Below are positions 27,501 through 36,700 of a stretch of 64,000 nt of DNA, in pieces. The stretch covers positions 792,736 to 856,735 of the forward strand of contig NMRA01000090.1 in assembly GCA_002633005.1 (NCBI GenBank). The letters are read 5' to 3'. The notes under the pieces were generated by a model. The model was not told where the DNA came from. It searched no databases and was given only the letters and a program-made list of their open reading frames with translations. Source of the DNA: Phoronis australis. Taxonomy: Eukaryota > Phoronida > Phoronidae. The translations under genes and the position numbers were made by a program. Position 1 is the stretch's first letter; every line of letters begins with the position of its first letter.

Positions 27501-27814
27501 AAGGTCAGCCTTTGATTACTAGTCACTATGGTTACTTCATGTCATCATGGCATATCATCATGGCCTTGACTGGGCAACAAGCCAACTTACCCGAGAAGTC
27601 TCTGACCTTTAGGCCAAAGGTCAAAGTTCCGTACCAGTTCCCTGTTCTTTTGGCTGGCAGTGTGGGTGTACTGAGAGCCTCAGCGACACAGTTTGAGGTC
27701 TGCATCCTGATTGGTCGACCTATCACTCTTGCCACACTCTCTGTAGGTGGTATTGAATACCCAGGTGTTCCTCCTGTACTCAATGCTGGAGTCTGTGTCA
27801 GCTGGTCACATTAA
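12445..27814 (+). CDS. Secreted GH116-family (GBA2-like) glycosidase, gene B
   Basis: Eleven exons: 12445-12548, 18332-18540, 19376-19470, 19960-21149, 21442-21506, 21777-22008, 22153-22367, 24449-24675, 26056-26173, 26520-26711 and 27489-27814. All junctions are GT-AG, all phases agree, and the sum is 2973 nt (990 residues plus stop), close to GBA2-type proteins. Visible parts: signal peptide 1-23; SVPLGGISTG at about 100-109, typical of the GH116 N-terminal beta domain; a Cys-rich PAN-like insertion at about 318-395; and the helical catalytic region from about residue 450, with candidate nucleophile Glu547 (RQWEAYD) and candidate acid/base Asp672 (VTTYDVLG). GH116 enzymes cleave beta-glucosides such as glucosylceramide, but human GBA2 is cytosolic. 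The signal peptide and many N-glycosylation sequons suggest that this protein is secreted or luminal. Its substrate is unknown. Confidence 0.83.
12549..13266 (+). other. Start of intron 1
   Basis: This is non-coding sequence before the first 5-bp-duplication element. I see no feature in it beyond short G- and C-rich runs near 12890 and 13090. Confidence 0.5.
13267..14289 (+). mobile_element. Non-autonomous hAT5-like element 1
   Basis: It starts with CAGTGGCGGATCTAGG and ends with CCTAAATCCGCCTATG, imperfect inverted ends. It is flanked on both sides by the exact 5-bp direct repeat CTTTC (13262-13266 and 14290-14294). The ends are followed by long G or C runs. The interior has no transposase frame, and a tRNA-like segment lies inside. 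The CAG-type end suggests the hAT superfamily, and the 5-bp duplication fits its hAT5 branch. The superfamily call is an inference. Confidence 0.7.
13525..13595 (-). repeat. tRNA-like (SINE head) segment
   Basis: On the minus strand the sequence reads GTGGTGTTGTAGTGGTAACG followed, at tRNA spacing, by GAGGTCGTGAGTTCAAGTC. These resemble the A box and B box of a tRNA-type RNA polymerase III promoter. The acceptor arms do not pair well, so it is not a working tRNA gene. It is more likely the head of a tRNA-derived SINE or a decayed tRNA captured inside the surrounding element. Confidence 0.5.
14321..14642. repeat. Tandem repeat, period about 95 bp
   Basis: There are four diverged units, each containing a form of GATGTT(G/C)AC, AATTGGGCAGG, TATCCCCGGGTTA and GGGGTACG, followed by GGC(C/T)AC and GCATTTAA. 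It lies just right of element 1. It has no coding signal. Confidence 0.75.
14690..16100 (-). pseudogene. Dead non-LTR retrotransposon (LINE) reverse transcriptase
   Basis: Read on the minus strand, pieces of a LINE reverse transcriptase appear in the right order but in more than one frame and with stops. They are [10 protein letters not shown] near 16000, [11 protein letters not shown] near 15525, [14 protein letters not shown] near 15340, [20 protein letters not shown] near 15140, and ADDTSLFF near 15060, where the Tyr of the YADD active-site motif is replaced by a TAG stop. No intact endonuclease is seen, and both ends are truncated or decayed. It lies antisense inside intron 1 of the GH116-like gene. 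I cannot name the clade. Confidence 0.8.
16101..16815. other. Intron 1 sequence, nothing recognised
   Basis: There is no convincing open frame, repeat boundary or RNA gene between the LINE remnant and the next short element. Confidence 0.5.
16816..16976 (+). mobile_element. Short hAT5-like element, family 2, copy 1
   Basis: It begins with CAGGCGCAGATTTAGAGG and ends with TCCTGGATGCCCCCTG. It is flanked by the exact 5-bp repeat GAACA (16811-16815 and 16977-16981). The interior is similar to the element at 62057-62213, and both contain CTCCCAGATTCCATTTGGCA. At about 160 bp it has no coding capacity. Confidence 0.7.
17174..17462 (+). mobile_element. Short hAT5-like element, family 1, copy 2
   Basis: It begins with CAGTGGCTGATCTAGG and ends with CTAAATCCGCCTATG. 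The exact 5-bp repeat ATTTT flanks both ends (17169-17173 and 17463-17467). It contains a G run of more than 20 bases next to the n at 17208, so its true length is uncertain. Confidence 0.7.
17463..18331 (+). other. End of intron 1
   Basis: Nothing recognisable lies here before the acceptor at 18331 (TTGTTTTGCAG), which opens exon 2 of the GH116-like gene. Confidence 0.5.
20503..20736 (+). other. PAN/apple-like domain inserted in the GH116 N-domain
   Basis: Within exon 4, residues about 318-395 read like a PAN/apple module. Cysteines occur at 334, 338, 346, 357 and 390, with the spacing [14 protein letters not shown] and NGTCLLY, followed by a GLRSSW turn near the end. Several N-glycosylation sequons (NYS, NGT) lie in it. 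PAN modules bind proteins or carbohydrates outside cells. To my knowledge GBA2-type enzymes do not carry one here. The assignment rests on the cysteine and aromatic pattern only. Confidence 0.55.
21442..22367 (+). CDS. Exons 5-7 of gene B, catalytic core
   Basis: Exon 5 (21442-21506) encodes [18 protein letters not shown]; the Glu of WEAY (codon 21482-21484, residue 547) aligns with the GH116 nucleophile region. Exon 6 (21777-22008) encodes the helices that follow. Exon 7 (22153-22367) encodes VTTYDVLG, where Asp672 (codon 22271-22273) aligns with the TYD acid/base of GBA2-type enzymes. The 125-residue gap between the two is shorter than in human GBA2 (about 150), so the loops are trimmed. 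This alignment was made by eye. Confidence 0.7.
22540..23880. repeat. Diverged repeat array filling intron 7
   Basis: There are about six diverged units of roughly 200-230 bp. Each contains variants of CCCCCTAGTGGCAATTTTTT, GCATCTGTAGCTGAATCTCC, TTCATGAAATTCGGCAAAT and GAGACGAC. It ends near 23820 with a segment also found at 140-225 (GTGGGCGCATTTCAATGCTC). The units read as one direction of a decayed tandem family, and no open frame survives. Confidence 0.65.
24676..25166 (+). other. Start of intron 8, low-order repeats
   Basis: Several decayed direct copies of the exon 8 end and donor region appear: words such as GACAGTTTCTATAGCCAGGT and GAGTGGTTGATATCATGA recur at about 24655-24990. None has a good splice donor in frame. 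This looks like local slippage of the exon-intron junction. Confidence 0.5.
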
Positions 27815-29694
27815 TACCAGCCCTGTTGGTGAACTTGTTAACTAGCTCTACTCTCAGAGTGTCAGGTGGTTACATTAATACCAGCCAGATTTCAGGGATA
27901 AACATAATGCACTTTCTCTATATACTTCACTTGGAGGCATTTGTGTAAAAAAAGCTGTAAATATTTTTTCTTGACAGAATTTTAAGGGAAGAATTTTTTA
28001 ATAATTTGGTCACAGTGTTACTTCTGAGTGTTCACTTTCAATCATATTGCCACAAATTTATGAAGTTAAACTTTATAGTAAAAAAATCTGTTCTATGTCT
28101 ATTTAGCTCATTATTATGTGTATTGTGAAATACTTATACAAGGAACAGGGAAAACATTCCATGAAGATGACTGTTGAGTGGTGGAGTGATTGCATAGCTG
28201 GGCAGCTCTTGGCTTCAATTCATGCCTTGATGAGGTGTTGCATTTAAGGCCTTCAGCAAAATTATGTGTCAGTTGAAGAAGATTAATTCAAGCTTAGAAC
28301 AAAGTGTGTGAATGGTCATTAAATGTAGTTATAGTGCCTTGTTTATGCTGGGGATGTTTTATTATGTGCTAGTAGTCAAACTTAGTTATAGCAATTGCTT
28401 AGTAGTCAAACTGCTTTATAGCATTTGCTTATAGTCGAGTTGCCAAGTCACCATTCCATTCAATGCTCCAACATATAATTTTAGGTGGTTGAAATAAAAG
28501 TTTTAAAAAGGGAGCTGGGAGGGTAGTTCAACTGTCAACACTTGTTGTGTTATTGCACTCATCCGTTTAACCAAGATCTGATCATTTATAGCCAGTTTGT
28601 ACTTAATATTCAGAAACAATTGTATTTTTGAAATGTATTTATTTTTACAAAAAAATGTATGAACGGTCAAATTGGGCTAGAAGTTTGTTCCAAAATCTCA
28701 CCAATTTCTGACAAATAATATCTTGCCAAAATTGCTTATTTTTCATTGCTGTGAATGTTCACAATTTTCAAAATATAGTCTATAGACCTTTCTACGTGCC
28801 ATTCAAAGGAGGCTGTCATTGGTAAGCTGTACGTCATTCAGTGATTACTCGACTTGTTTTCATTCAGGTGCTGAGAACATCAAGTATCGCAATGATGTTC
28901 AACTCTAACGAAAATGGAGGTAACACAACTACAGAGGGCAAAATGCAATAGTCTATTGTTAGCTATGGTACAGAGATTGAACACGGAAGTGTTAATTTGG
29001 TGCTACCTATCTTTGATGTAATAACGATCAAATAAGCATATAAGCCATATTATGCCCTAAATTGATGAAATTTTACTGTCAGTATTAACTCTGCAAAAAC
29101 TATATATAAAGTCCCTTAGTGGCGTGGGTATATTTTTGTGTTAAAAACTATTTGTACTTTTTACTGCAGTAATTATAACCTGTGCTGAGCGGATTTTAAT
29201 TTTGACTTATTTTTATTTTCCTTGCATTAAGCTGAAGTTTTGCTACGTCCACATGGTAAACACAGCCTTATGTTCAACAGGCTGACAATGAGTCACCTAA
29301 ATGTCTTGCACAGAATGATACACTCGCTGGTCCAACCATCCAACATTGTTATTAGGCATTATTTCCCTAGAATATCAAAGTTCCATACTTTCAATACAAA
29401 TCCAAGAGGAAACACTTTTGGGGTAACTTCTTAGGGACACTGATACACAAAACACTGATCTAGTCAATATATTTCAGCAAATAGCAGTTCCAGCCATTTA
29501 TAGCCCATAATACCAAAAGCAAAAAAGATAAAGGCCGTCCATTTGCATGTGAAATAAGTTAGCATACAACCAAAATGTAAAGCAGTTTTGGGCATCAGAA
29601 ATGTTCTTTTGGTGTAATGCTTGAAATATATGTGAAACAACAGTTTGACACTGGTGATGACCATACAGGCCAGGAAATGCATGGTTATACTTTT
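25167..29694. repeat. Segmental duplication, copy 2
   Basis: It is the partner of 228-5118, covering exons 9, 10 and the last exon of gene B, the introns between them, and 3' flank to 29694. A possible AATAAA polyadenylation signal lies near 28492, in the same place as in copy 1. Downstream of 29694 the two copies are unrelated. Confidence 0.9.
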
Positions 29695-29959
29695 TACGAA
29701 TGTTGAAGGTCTTCACATCTTTGTGATTTCTGTTAAAAATAGATTTCATGCTTGTATCCAGAACATAAGAATGCACATCAGGTCACAGGACATCGATCAC
29801 AGGGCTTTGAACAGTGGATATTCTGTCCACAATTTGTCCAGTTGTATTTAGTACTGTGTGGTAATGACAAGATTGCTGGACTTGTGAGGTTATTTGAAAG
29901 ATTACCTCCCATAGCTTAAACATAATGATCTGTGAAAGGGGGCAGCATACACTTGCAAT

Positions 29960-30315
29960 AACTGACTGTACCACCTTGGTGTAGCAGAACGTTTAGTGTA
30001 CAACCAGTCACTGACTGTAACACCTTGGTATACCAGAACATTTAGTGTACAACCAGTCACTGACTGTACCACCTTGGTATACCAGAACATTTAGTGTACA
30101 ACCAGTCACTGACTGTACCACCTTGGTATACCAGAACATTTAGTGTACAACCAGTCACTGACTGTAACACCTTGGTGTAGCAGAACGTTTAGTGTACAAC
30201 CAGTCACTGACTGTAACACCTTGGTGTAGCAGAACGTTCAGTGTACAACCAGTCACTGACTGTAACACCTTGGTGTAGCAGAACGTTCAGTGTACAACCA
30301 GTCACTGACTGTAAC
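29960..30315. repeat. Minisatellite, period 49 bp
   Basis: About seven units of 49 bp, each with ACCTTGGT(G/A)TA, CAGAAC(G/A)TT, AGTGTACAACCAGTCACTGA and CTGTA. Differences between units are few. Short minus-strand open frames here are repeat by-products. Confidence 0.9.
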
Positions 30316-30399
30316 ATCTTGGAGAAATGGAACTTTCTTATGGCTAAGTGCAAGATGGTAATGAGGGATAAAAGCACTTCAAGGTACATTACTCATTTT

Positions 30400-30672
30400 T
30401 TCATTGCAGCACTACACAACAATGTTATTCACTGCTGCATTACACAAAACATGTTATTCATTGCAGCATTACACAACACAATTCATGTTATTCATTCCTG
30501 CATTTCACAACGTGTTATTCATGGCTGCATTACACAACACATGTTATTCATTGCCGCATTGTGGAGCACAATGTTATTCATTCATGCTGCATTACACTAC
30601 ACGTGTTATTCATGGCTGCATTACACAACATATTTATTCATTACTGCATTACACAACACAGTTATTTAGTAA
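30400..30672. repeat. Minisatellite, period about 27 bp
   Basis: About ten units built from TGTTATTCATTGCAGCATTA and CACAACACA. The open frame through it translates to repeated CYSLQHYTT-like text and is not a gene. Confidence 0.9.
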
Positions 30673-33600
30673 CAAAAAGTACCATATAGAAAATAAATAC
30701 TTAAATGTGTCATGTTAACATTGTAAATGGCCAATAAACTCCATATGGATCATAGCGGCATCTGTGCTTTTAAATTGGGTCATTCGAGATCTCTTTCCAG
30801 CAAAATCAATGGATATACCAGTGATAGAAATCAATAAAATGTCATTTGCGGTAATGTATATCCAAACTTTGCAGTAATTCACTAAATGAAAGTCTTTATA
30901 AACTATCTTTTCTAAATTTTCCTAAGCCTGGAAATGGTGAATTTGACAACGAAAAGTTCGAAACTAAGGTGTTTTCATTCTCATGGCCAAGGTTAGGTCG
31001 CGTCAGTCCAGTGTACCCACAACTGGACAGTGGTCACTTCAGTCATGGTCCACATTCTTCCAGAATTTTGGTAAATAAATAATGCTTAGAGGTCTCACCT
31101 GTTTCATGAAAGATTATCCGCAAGATTGTCACTAATGCCAATGGTGTTTACCCGTAAAATACCGATAGCTAGTATTTTTAATCCATTTTCGTGAGCAATA
31201 TTGTTCAGTAAAAGGCACACACACAGGTGTCTGGTTTACATGTATTTTTGGTTAGGTCAGCAATTAGTGGAAAGAATGGGAGGCCGAGAATTGAGAAATT
31301 GTCATTTTGTTACTGTTTTGATATCCATTGTTCATCAATTATTAGAGGTGGTTATTTTCAGTGCTCTGAATTAATGCAAGCCACATTATGTACGCCAAAT
31401 AGTATTTTCATTAAAAATTGAGGCGTTTTACCTTGGAGCGTACACCGTGATACACACATTTCAAAGCCTGTTTATTTACTTTCATTTTAAAGTTCATGAA
31501 AATGTGTTTTAAATTTCAAATCATAGAATTTTCTGAAAATCGGCATCCGTGGTATATTGAAAAAAGTGCATGCCAAAACCAGTAACTATTCCTCAGGAAA
31601 TAAATGGCTATCAAACAAATTTCAGCCTAAAATCTCTTCCATATAATCATTTATTAAATAAAGTTCTTGTTATGACATGTCCCTTATTAGAATACCCTGT
31701 GAATGTCCAGTGCATCAAGGTATGTTGTCTTTAAACAATGAGGTAGGTTTCAAGTAACCCAATCTCGACCATTTCATGAAAATGCAGATACGCCCAAGTA
31801 TTTGTTCGGCACAACACAATGTACACCAGTAGGGATATCATAATTAAACTTAGTCCAAAATATCATCTGCCAAATTACATTCCAGATTTATGAATGGAAA
31901 TTCCAACGATGGTTTTTTTACATCTAGCTTGAATAGCATCAGTTGCTGTTTTGAGGACTTTCCGAATTAAAACCAACTGGAGCTGCAAAGCATATTTGGG
32001 ATGTTTCCAAAATAGCGTGACACGTCTGTTATTAATCAATGGTACCATTCAGATCTATTCATTCCAAGTCAGGTCTCGAGCTCAAGTCAAGTAAGCCACA
32101 TGACCTCAGTCATTAATCATGACCTCAGGACAATACACACTGAGGCTGGTCTCTGAACTGAGCCATTGATCATGACTTCTAGGACTATCACAATTCACAG
32201 TAGACTATCGCAGGTGCCTGCCCTGCAGACCACTTTCTGGTGACCACAACACACATCGCCTCTGAGTCTTGCCGTCCTCCCAGGTATAACCTCCATGTTC
32301 CACCGTTAACCTGACAAACATCTTTTCTTTCCTCCATAAAGAAGAGTCTCCCACTTAAGAGTTTGAGTGACAGAGGCCCAACAAACGTCCTGTATCTTGT
32401 CTCTCATCTGTACTGACCAGTTCATCCATTTAACAGCTTGAGTGCACGTACAGCGGGGACAACTTGTTCAAACTTGCGCACACCTTGAAAATAGATTTTT
32501 TGAATGGCTAATGTACAGGAATACAAAATAGAATCCTCCATGAGGAAACTTCCTCTGATTTTCAAACTCCTAACAAGAAATGTGAATGTGCGGCATCATA
32601 GTGACTAGTCTGCCAAGTGTCCGTATGGATCACTTCAATGTCAGGGTTGCCTACAATGTCGGGCTTTTTTGCGAGAGAACTGCAAATATTCTCGAGGCAA
32701 AACTGAATATAAAGTAAGTTTTGCTCAAATCACCATTTTTAACCACGTTGTTTACTATCTGCGTTTTGATGTTCAGTCATGCATAGCTAGCTAGCTGGCT
32801 ATCTGGCCAAAAGAGAGGATGGTGTCAAAAGCAGGCCTTGAAAATAATAAAGATGGCCACTATGAGGTGCAGAATATGTCTAATCCATCTGGAAATTGAA
32901 ATGTTGCCTACATACTAGAAACATATCAACCAAATTCTAGTCAAGGAAACCTGAAAATAAACTATCTAAAAACAAATTAAATGACTTTTGGGGGTACAGC
33001 GGTCGCCCAATCAGTTTGAAACTACATGTCATCAGTCATAGGAACCCATCTTCCAAATGTTATCAAAATCCTGTGAGGGGTTTTGGAGATACAGCAGGAG
33101 ACACATGATGCCCTCATTTAGAAGGCAAATATGTTTCAAGCAATGCACTCTTCATCAGTTACTGTATGTATTGTGAAGTGCTACAGACTGGAGGATGAAT
33201 TATAGGCAAATATAACAGCGATGAGTATAGCATGTGACGTGAACATGAATAAGAAAACATGAGGATGAAAGAAGGTGAAGTGAGACATCCCACAGAGCAT
33301 CAAACACAAATGTAACAACATCAATTATAACCTGTAACTGTCACCTTGAAACAATAACTTCAGTGTCAAATTTCGATTTAATTTTGCAACATTCACAAAA
33401 TATGTCAAGTTAACACACTTGTTGTTTTCCAGTTATGCTGTAGTTAGTATGAAGCTCATAGGTCTTATTTTTGGATTTACTGGACCGCTTTATTCTGATT
33501 TTATCTATGAATTGTAAATTTAATCTTTGACCAGCTTTTAAAAGCAAAGACCAATAAAAGTATAGCAAGATGAAAAAGCAATTAGTCAATATGGTGGACC

Positions 33601-33723
33601 ATATTTACTAATTGCTTTTTATCTTTTTATTCATCAGTCAAGCCTGAGGTCAGCTCTCTGCTTCAATCATGAAAGTTTATAGTTTACAAATATTCTCTCA
33701 CCCTCAGTAAAACAGCCACTTAC
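30673..33723. other. Flank of the CEP70-like gene, nothing coding found
   Basis: This stretch should hold the last short exon of the CEP70-like gene on the minus strand, because exon 14 ends in a good donor at 33723. I searched by eye for a short frame like the CEP70 C-terminus and found none. A near-perfect hairpin lies at 33574-33621 (23-bp arms, 2-base loop). No other feature is supported. Confidence 0.45.
33574..33621. repeat. Near-perfect hairpin
   Basis: Arms of 23 bp (AAAAAGCAATTAGTCAATAT plus GGT, and its complement with one mismatch) are separated by GG. It lies about 100 bp past exon 14 of the CEP70-like gene. It could be a tiny palindromic element or a hairpin RNA. The loop is too short for a normal microRNA precursor. 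Confidence 0.6.
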
Positions 33724-36700
33724 CCACAATGTCCATCACTTTGGAGATAATCTCATGAAACACTGGAAAGAACTCTTCATGCTGCTCAAGTCTGTCTAGA
33801 ACACTGAAACATAAATTAAAAACACTGAGAGCTAGGAATAGTGCACTATTAAAGACTAAAGTGATTCTCAGATATTACGCCACTAGAAACTTAGAATTTT
33901 TTAGAACAATATTGGTCAGGTTGCATGTGAAAGAAATCACTCAATAACCAGAGCTACCTGACTGCAACTAAAACCTTTGACTTTGACTTCAATAATTTCC
34001 TGTGCAGTCCTTAACTGAACAGAACTGCAGGTTTATGGACAATTCCACCACAGGGTTTAGTTTGATAACTCAATGTGTTACAGTTGGTATCAATTCCTAA
34101 GTTACATGCTGAATAATCACCCCTTCACTTGAAATGAGCTAGTCTACATGCTGCTGAATCAAAAAAATAATGAACGGAAAAGTGCTTCTACTAGTTATGA
34201 CAGGATGAATGGGATTACTACAGACACCAGCAGAAAATTAGCAGTTTTTGAACAGAATAATGATACTGTTGTCTAGATCGCTGAAGAGAGGAAGCAAACA
34301 TTTCCTGACAATTAAAAGAAATTAAAAGAGATAGGGAGAATATAAATAGTTCACAAAGTCAACAGCTAAAATTATACAGTTAGACGAACTTACCTTAAGT
34401 GAAGGATGACTGTAATTTTATGTATCCCCAGAATTCCCCCAGAGTGCTAACATGAGATACGGACATGCGCAAAGCGGACCATTCTTTAAAGCTCTTCTGT
34501 GATCAAGAGAGTGCTAACAGGGTGGGATGTGGAGGGCATGTTAGCACTCTGGGGGAATTCTGGGGATACATAAAATTACAGTCATCCTTCACTTAAGGTA
34601 AGTTCGTCTAACTGTATAATTTTATTCCTCCCAGAATTCCCCCGAGTACTACCATGAGACTTGAAAGTTGATCACAGAAAGTGGACAGCAAACAACACCA
34701 AATGTTCGAGTAATTTGTATTGGTAGGTCAACATATACAATTAATGCAATACAAATTCTGCCAAGGTTTTAGATTCTCTGTTGATAGGTTTCTTGTAATA
34801 TTTGCTAAATGTCGAAGGCCGTGACCAACCACCTGCCTTCATAATCTCCTCAACAGTGGCTCCAGACACACTAGCTTTGCTAACAGAAGCTGATCTAACA
34901 CTACCGGGTTTATATACATTGACATTTATACCAGCCTCCGATAAGACGTTTCGGATCCATCGCCGTACAGTATCACCTGTGGCTGCTTTATACGGTCTAG
35001 TAACAGTAAGAAATAGTGCTTTACATGACCCCCGATAGTCTAGAGTACGTTTTAAGTATACAGTCAAATAATGATAAATGCACAACCGCTTATCTGACGG
35101 AAAAGCTTTCAGGTGTAACAGTTCAGGTTTATAATTAAGACGGCCTTGTTTAAGATCCTTGCTTGCAATGGTAAAGGTAAATTTAGAGGCTGAAATGTTC
35201 ATGGAATCTACGTTAAGGGCAGAGATGATCTGCGGACGTTGTCCGGTGAGAATTAGTATAAGCATAACAGTCTTCATAGTTAATTTCGCTATTGGTAACA
35301 ACTTAGCCGGACCCCATGATTTTAGGAAATCTAACACTACATTCACGTCCCAGGTATCAACATAACGAGGTCTAGGGGGGTTCATATTTGCAACACCCTT
35401 CATAAAACGAACTACATCTGGATTAGAACCAAAGGTCTCATTGCCTGGTAAAATCATAACAGAAGAAAGTGCAGAGCGGGCAGTATTAAGGACACTGTAG
35501 CCCTTATTATGGTTGACAAGTGTTTGGAGAAAAGAAAGTCCCTCTCCTACAGGTGCAAACACTGGAGCAATGTCCCTCTGACTACAATAGAGAATCCACT
35601 GTTTGATGTAGCAGCTGTAGAGGTCTGAAGAGGACTTTCGTCGGGACGCCATGATGGTGGTGATGACAGATGGGCTGTATCCTTTTGTCTGTAGAGCCTG
35701 CCTGACAAGTGCGTCACCATCAGGTAGAGTTTGTCCATGGGCCGGGCCTGAGGTCTAGAAGGCAAAACCAAAGTATGATTAGTAGCTGGAATGATAAACG
35801 GTGTCCCTATGATCATGGGAGTCATCATAGTAAACCAGGGCTTTGTTGGCCAGAAGGGCACAATGATAATACCATCAGCCTCGTCCATAATCCATTTTTG
35901 AATGACTGCATTCAAAATCGCGAAGGGTGGAAAAGCATAAATCAATTTGTAATTCCCCCAATGACACATAAAGCTATCCACCAATGCAGCTTCTGGGTCT
36001 GGTTGCCAAGAGCAAAAGGGTTTCACCTTATAATTAAGTCTTGATGCGAACAAATCAATGGACGGGTTCCCAAATTTTGTGCAAATTTTTCGAAAAACAT
36101 GTGGAAGTAATGTCCACTCGGTTTCATCTTTGAAAACCCTGGATGCTGTGTCTGCAGCGACATTTTGTTTACCAGGGCAAAAGCCAGCTGACAACCAAAT
36201 GTTTCTCTCGACTAACCAGAGCCAGATTTTTCGGGTAACCTTGTTACAGCGATATGAGTGTACAGAGCCCTGATGACGTATACACTGCATTGTTGTTGTG
36301 TTGTCAGTCATGACCCGTAAATGAATATTTCTCATGTTTGCAAATACAGATTGTAAGGAATAATAAACTGCAGTGAGTTCAAGCTCATTAATATGCCAAG
36401 TAACTTCAGTGTAATCCCAACGCCCACCAAACGTTTTATTCCGAGAAGGAATATTGCAACCCCATCCCTGTAAACTAGCATCGGTGTAGAACACACAGTC
36501 AGGGTCACCGAGGTACACTGGAGCAAAGCAGTGAGCAACATTAGTGGTCCACCAAGATAGATCTTGATAAGCAAGTTGACTAAGGGACATGACACTCTCG
36601 AAGTTACGACCGGATTGCTGCAGAGCAACATTCTTGTCGATTTCCAGCTGCTTTGTAAACAGTTGCGCATAGCGATTGCCAGGGTGAGTTGCCAGTAATG

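Noticed and set aside
30400-30672. Possible CRISPR-like array from regular repeats
   Set aside because: The repeats are contiguous and diverged, with no unique spacers, in an animal-type intron-rich setting.
29902-30718. Frames with repetitive protein text on both strands
   Set aside because: They are translations of two minisatellites.
34367-34624. Perfect 88-bp inverted repeat read as a stand-alone foldback element
   Set aside because: It is fully explained as the internal complementary region and the 3' end of the DIRS element.
36332-36670. Frames of about 60-112 codons on both strands inside 35.5-39.3 kb
   Set aside because: They are shadows of the DIRS polyprotein or of its untranslated region.
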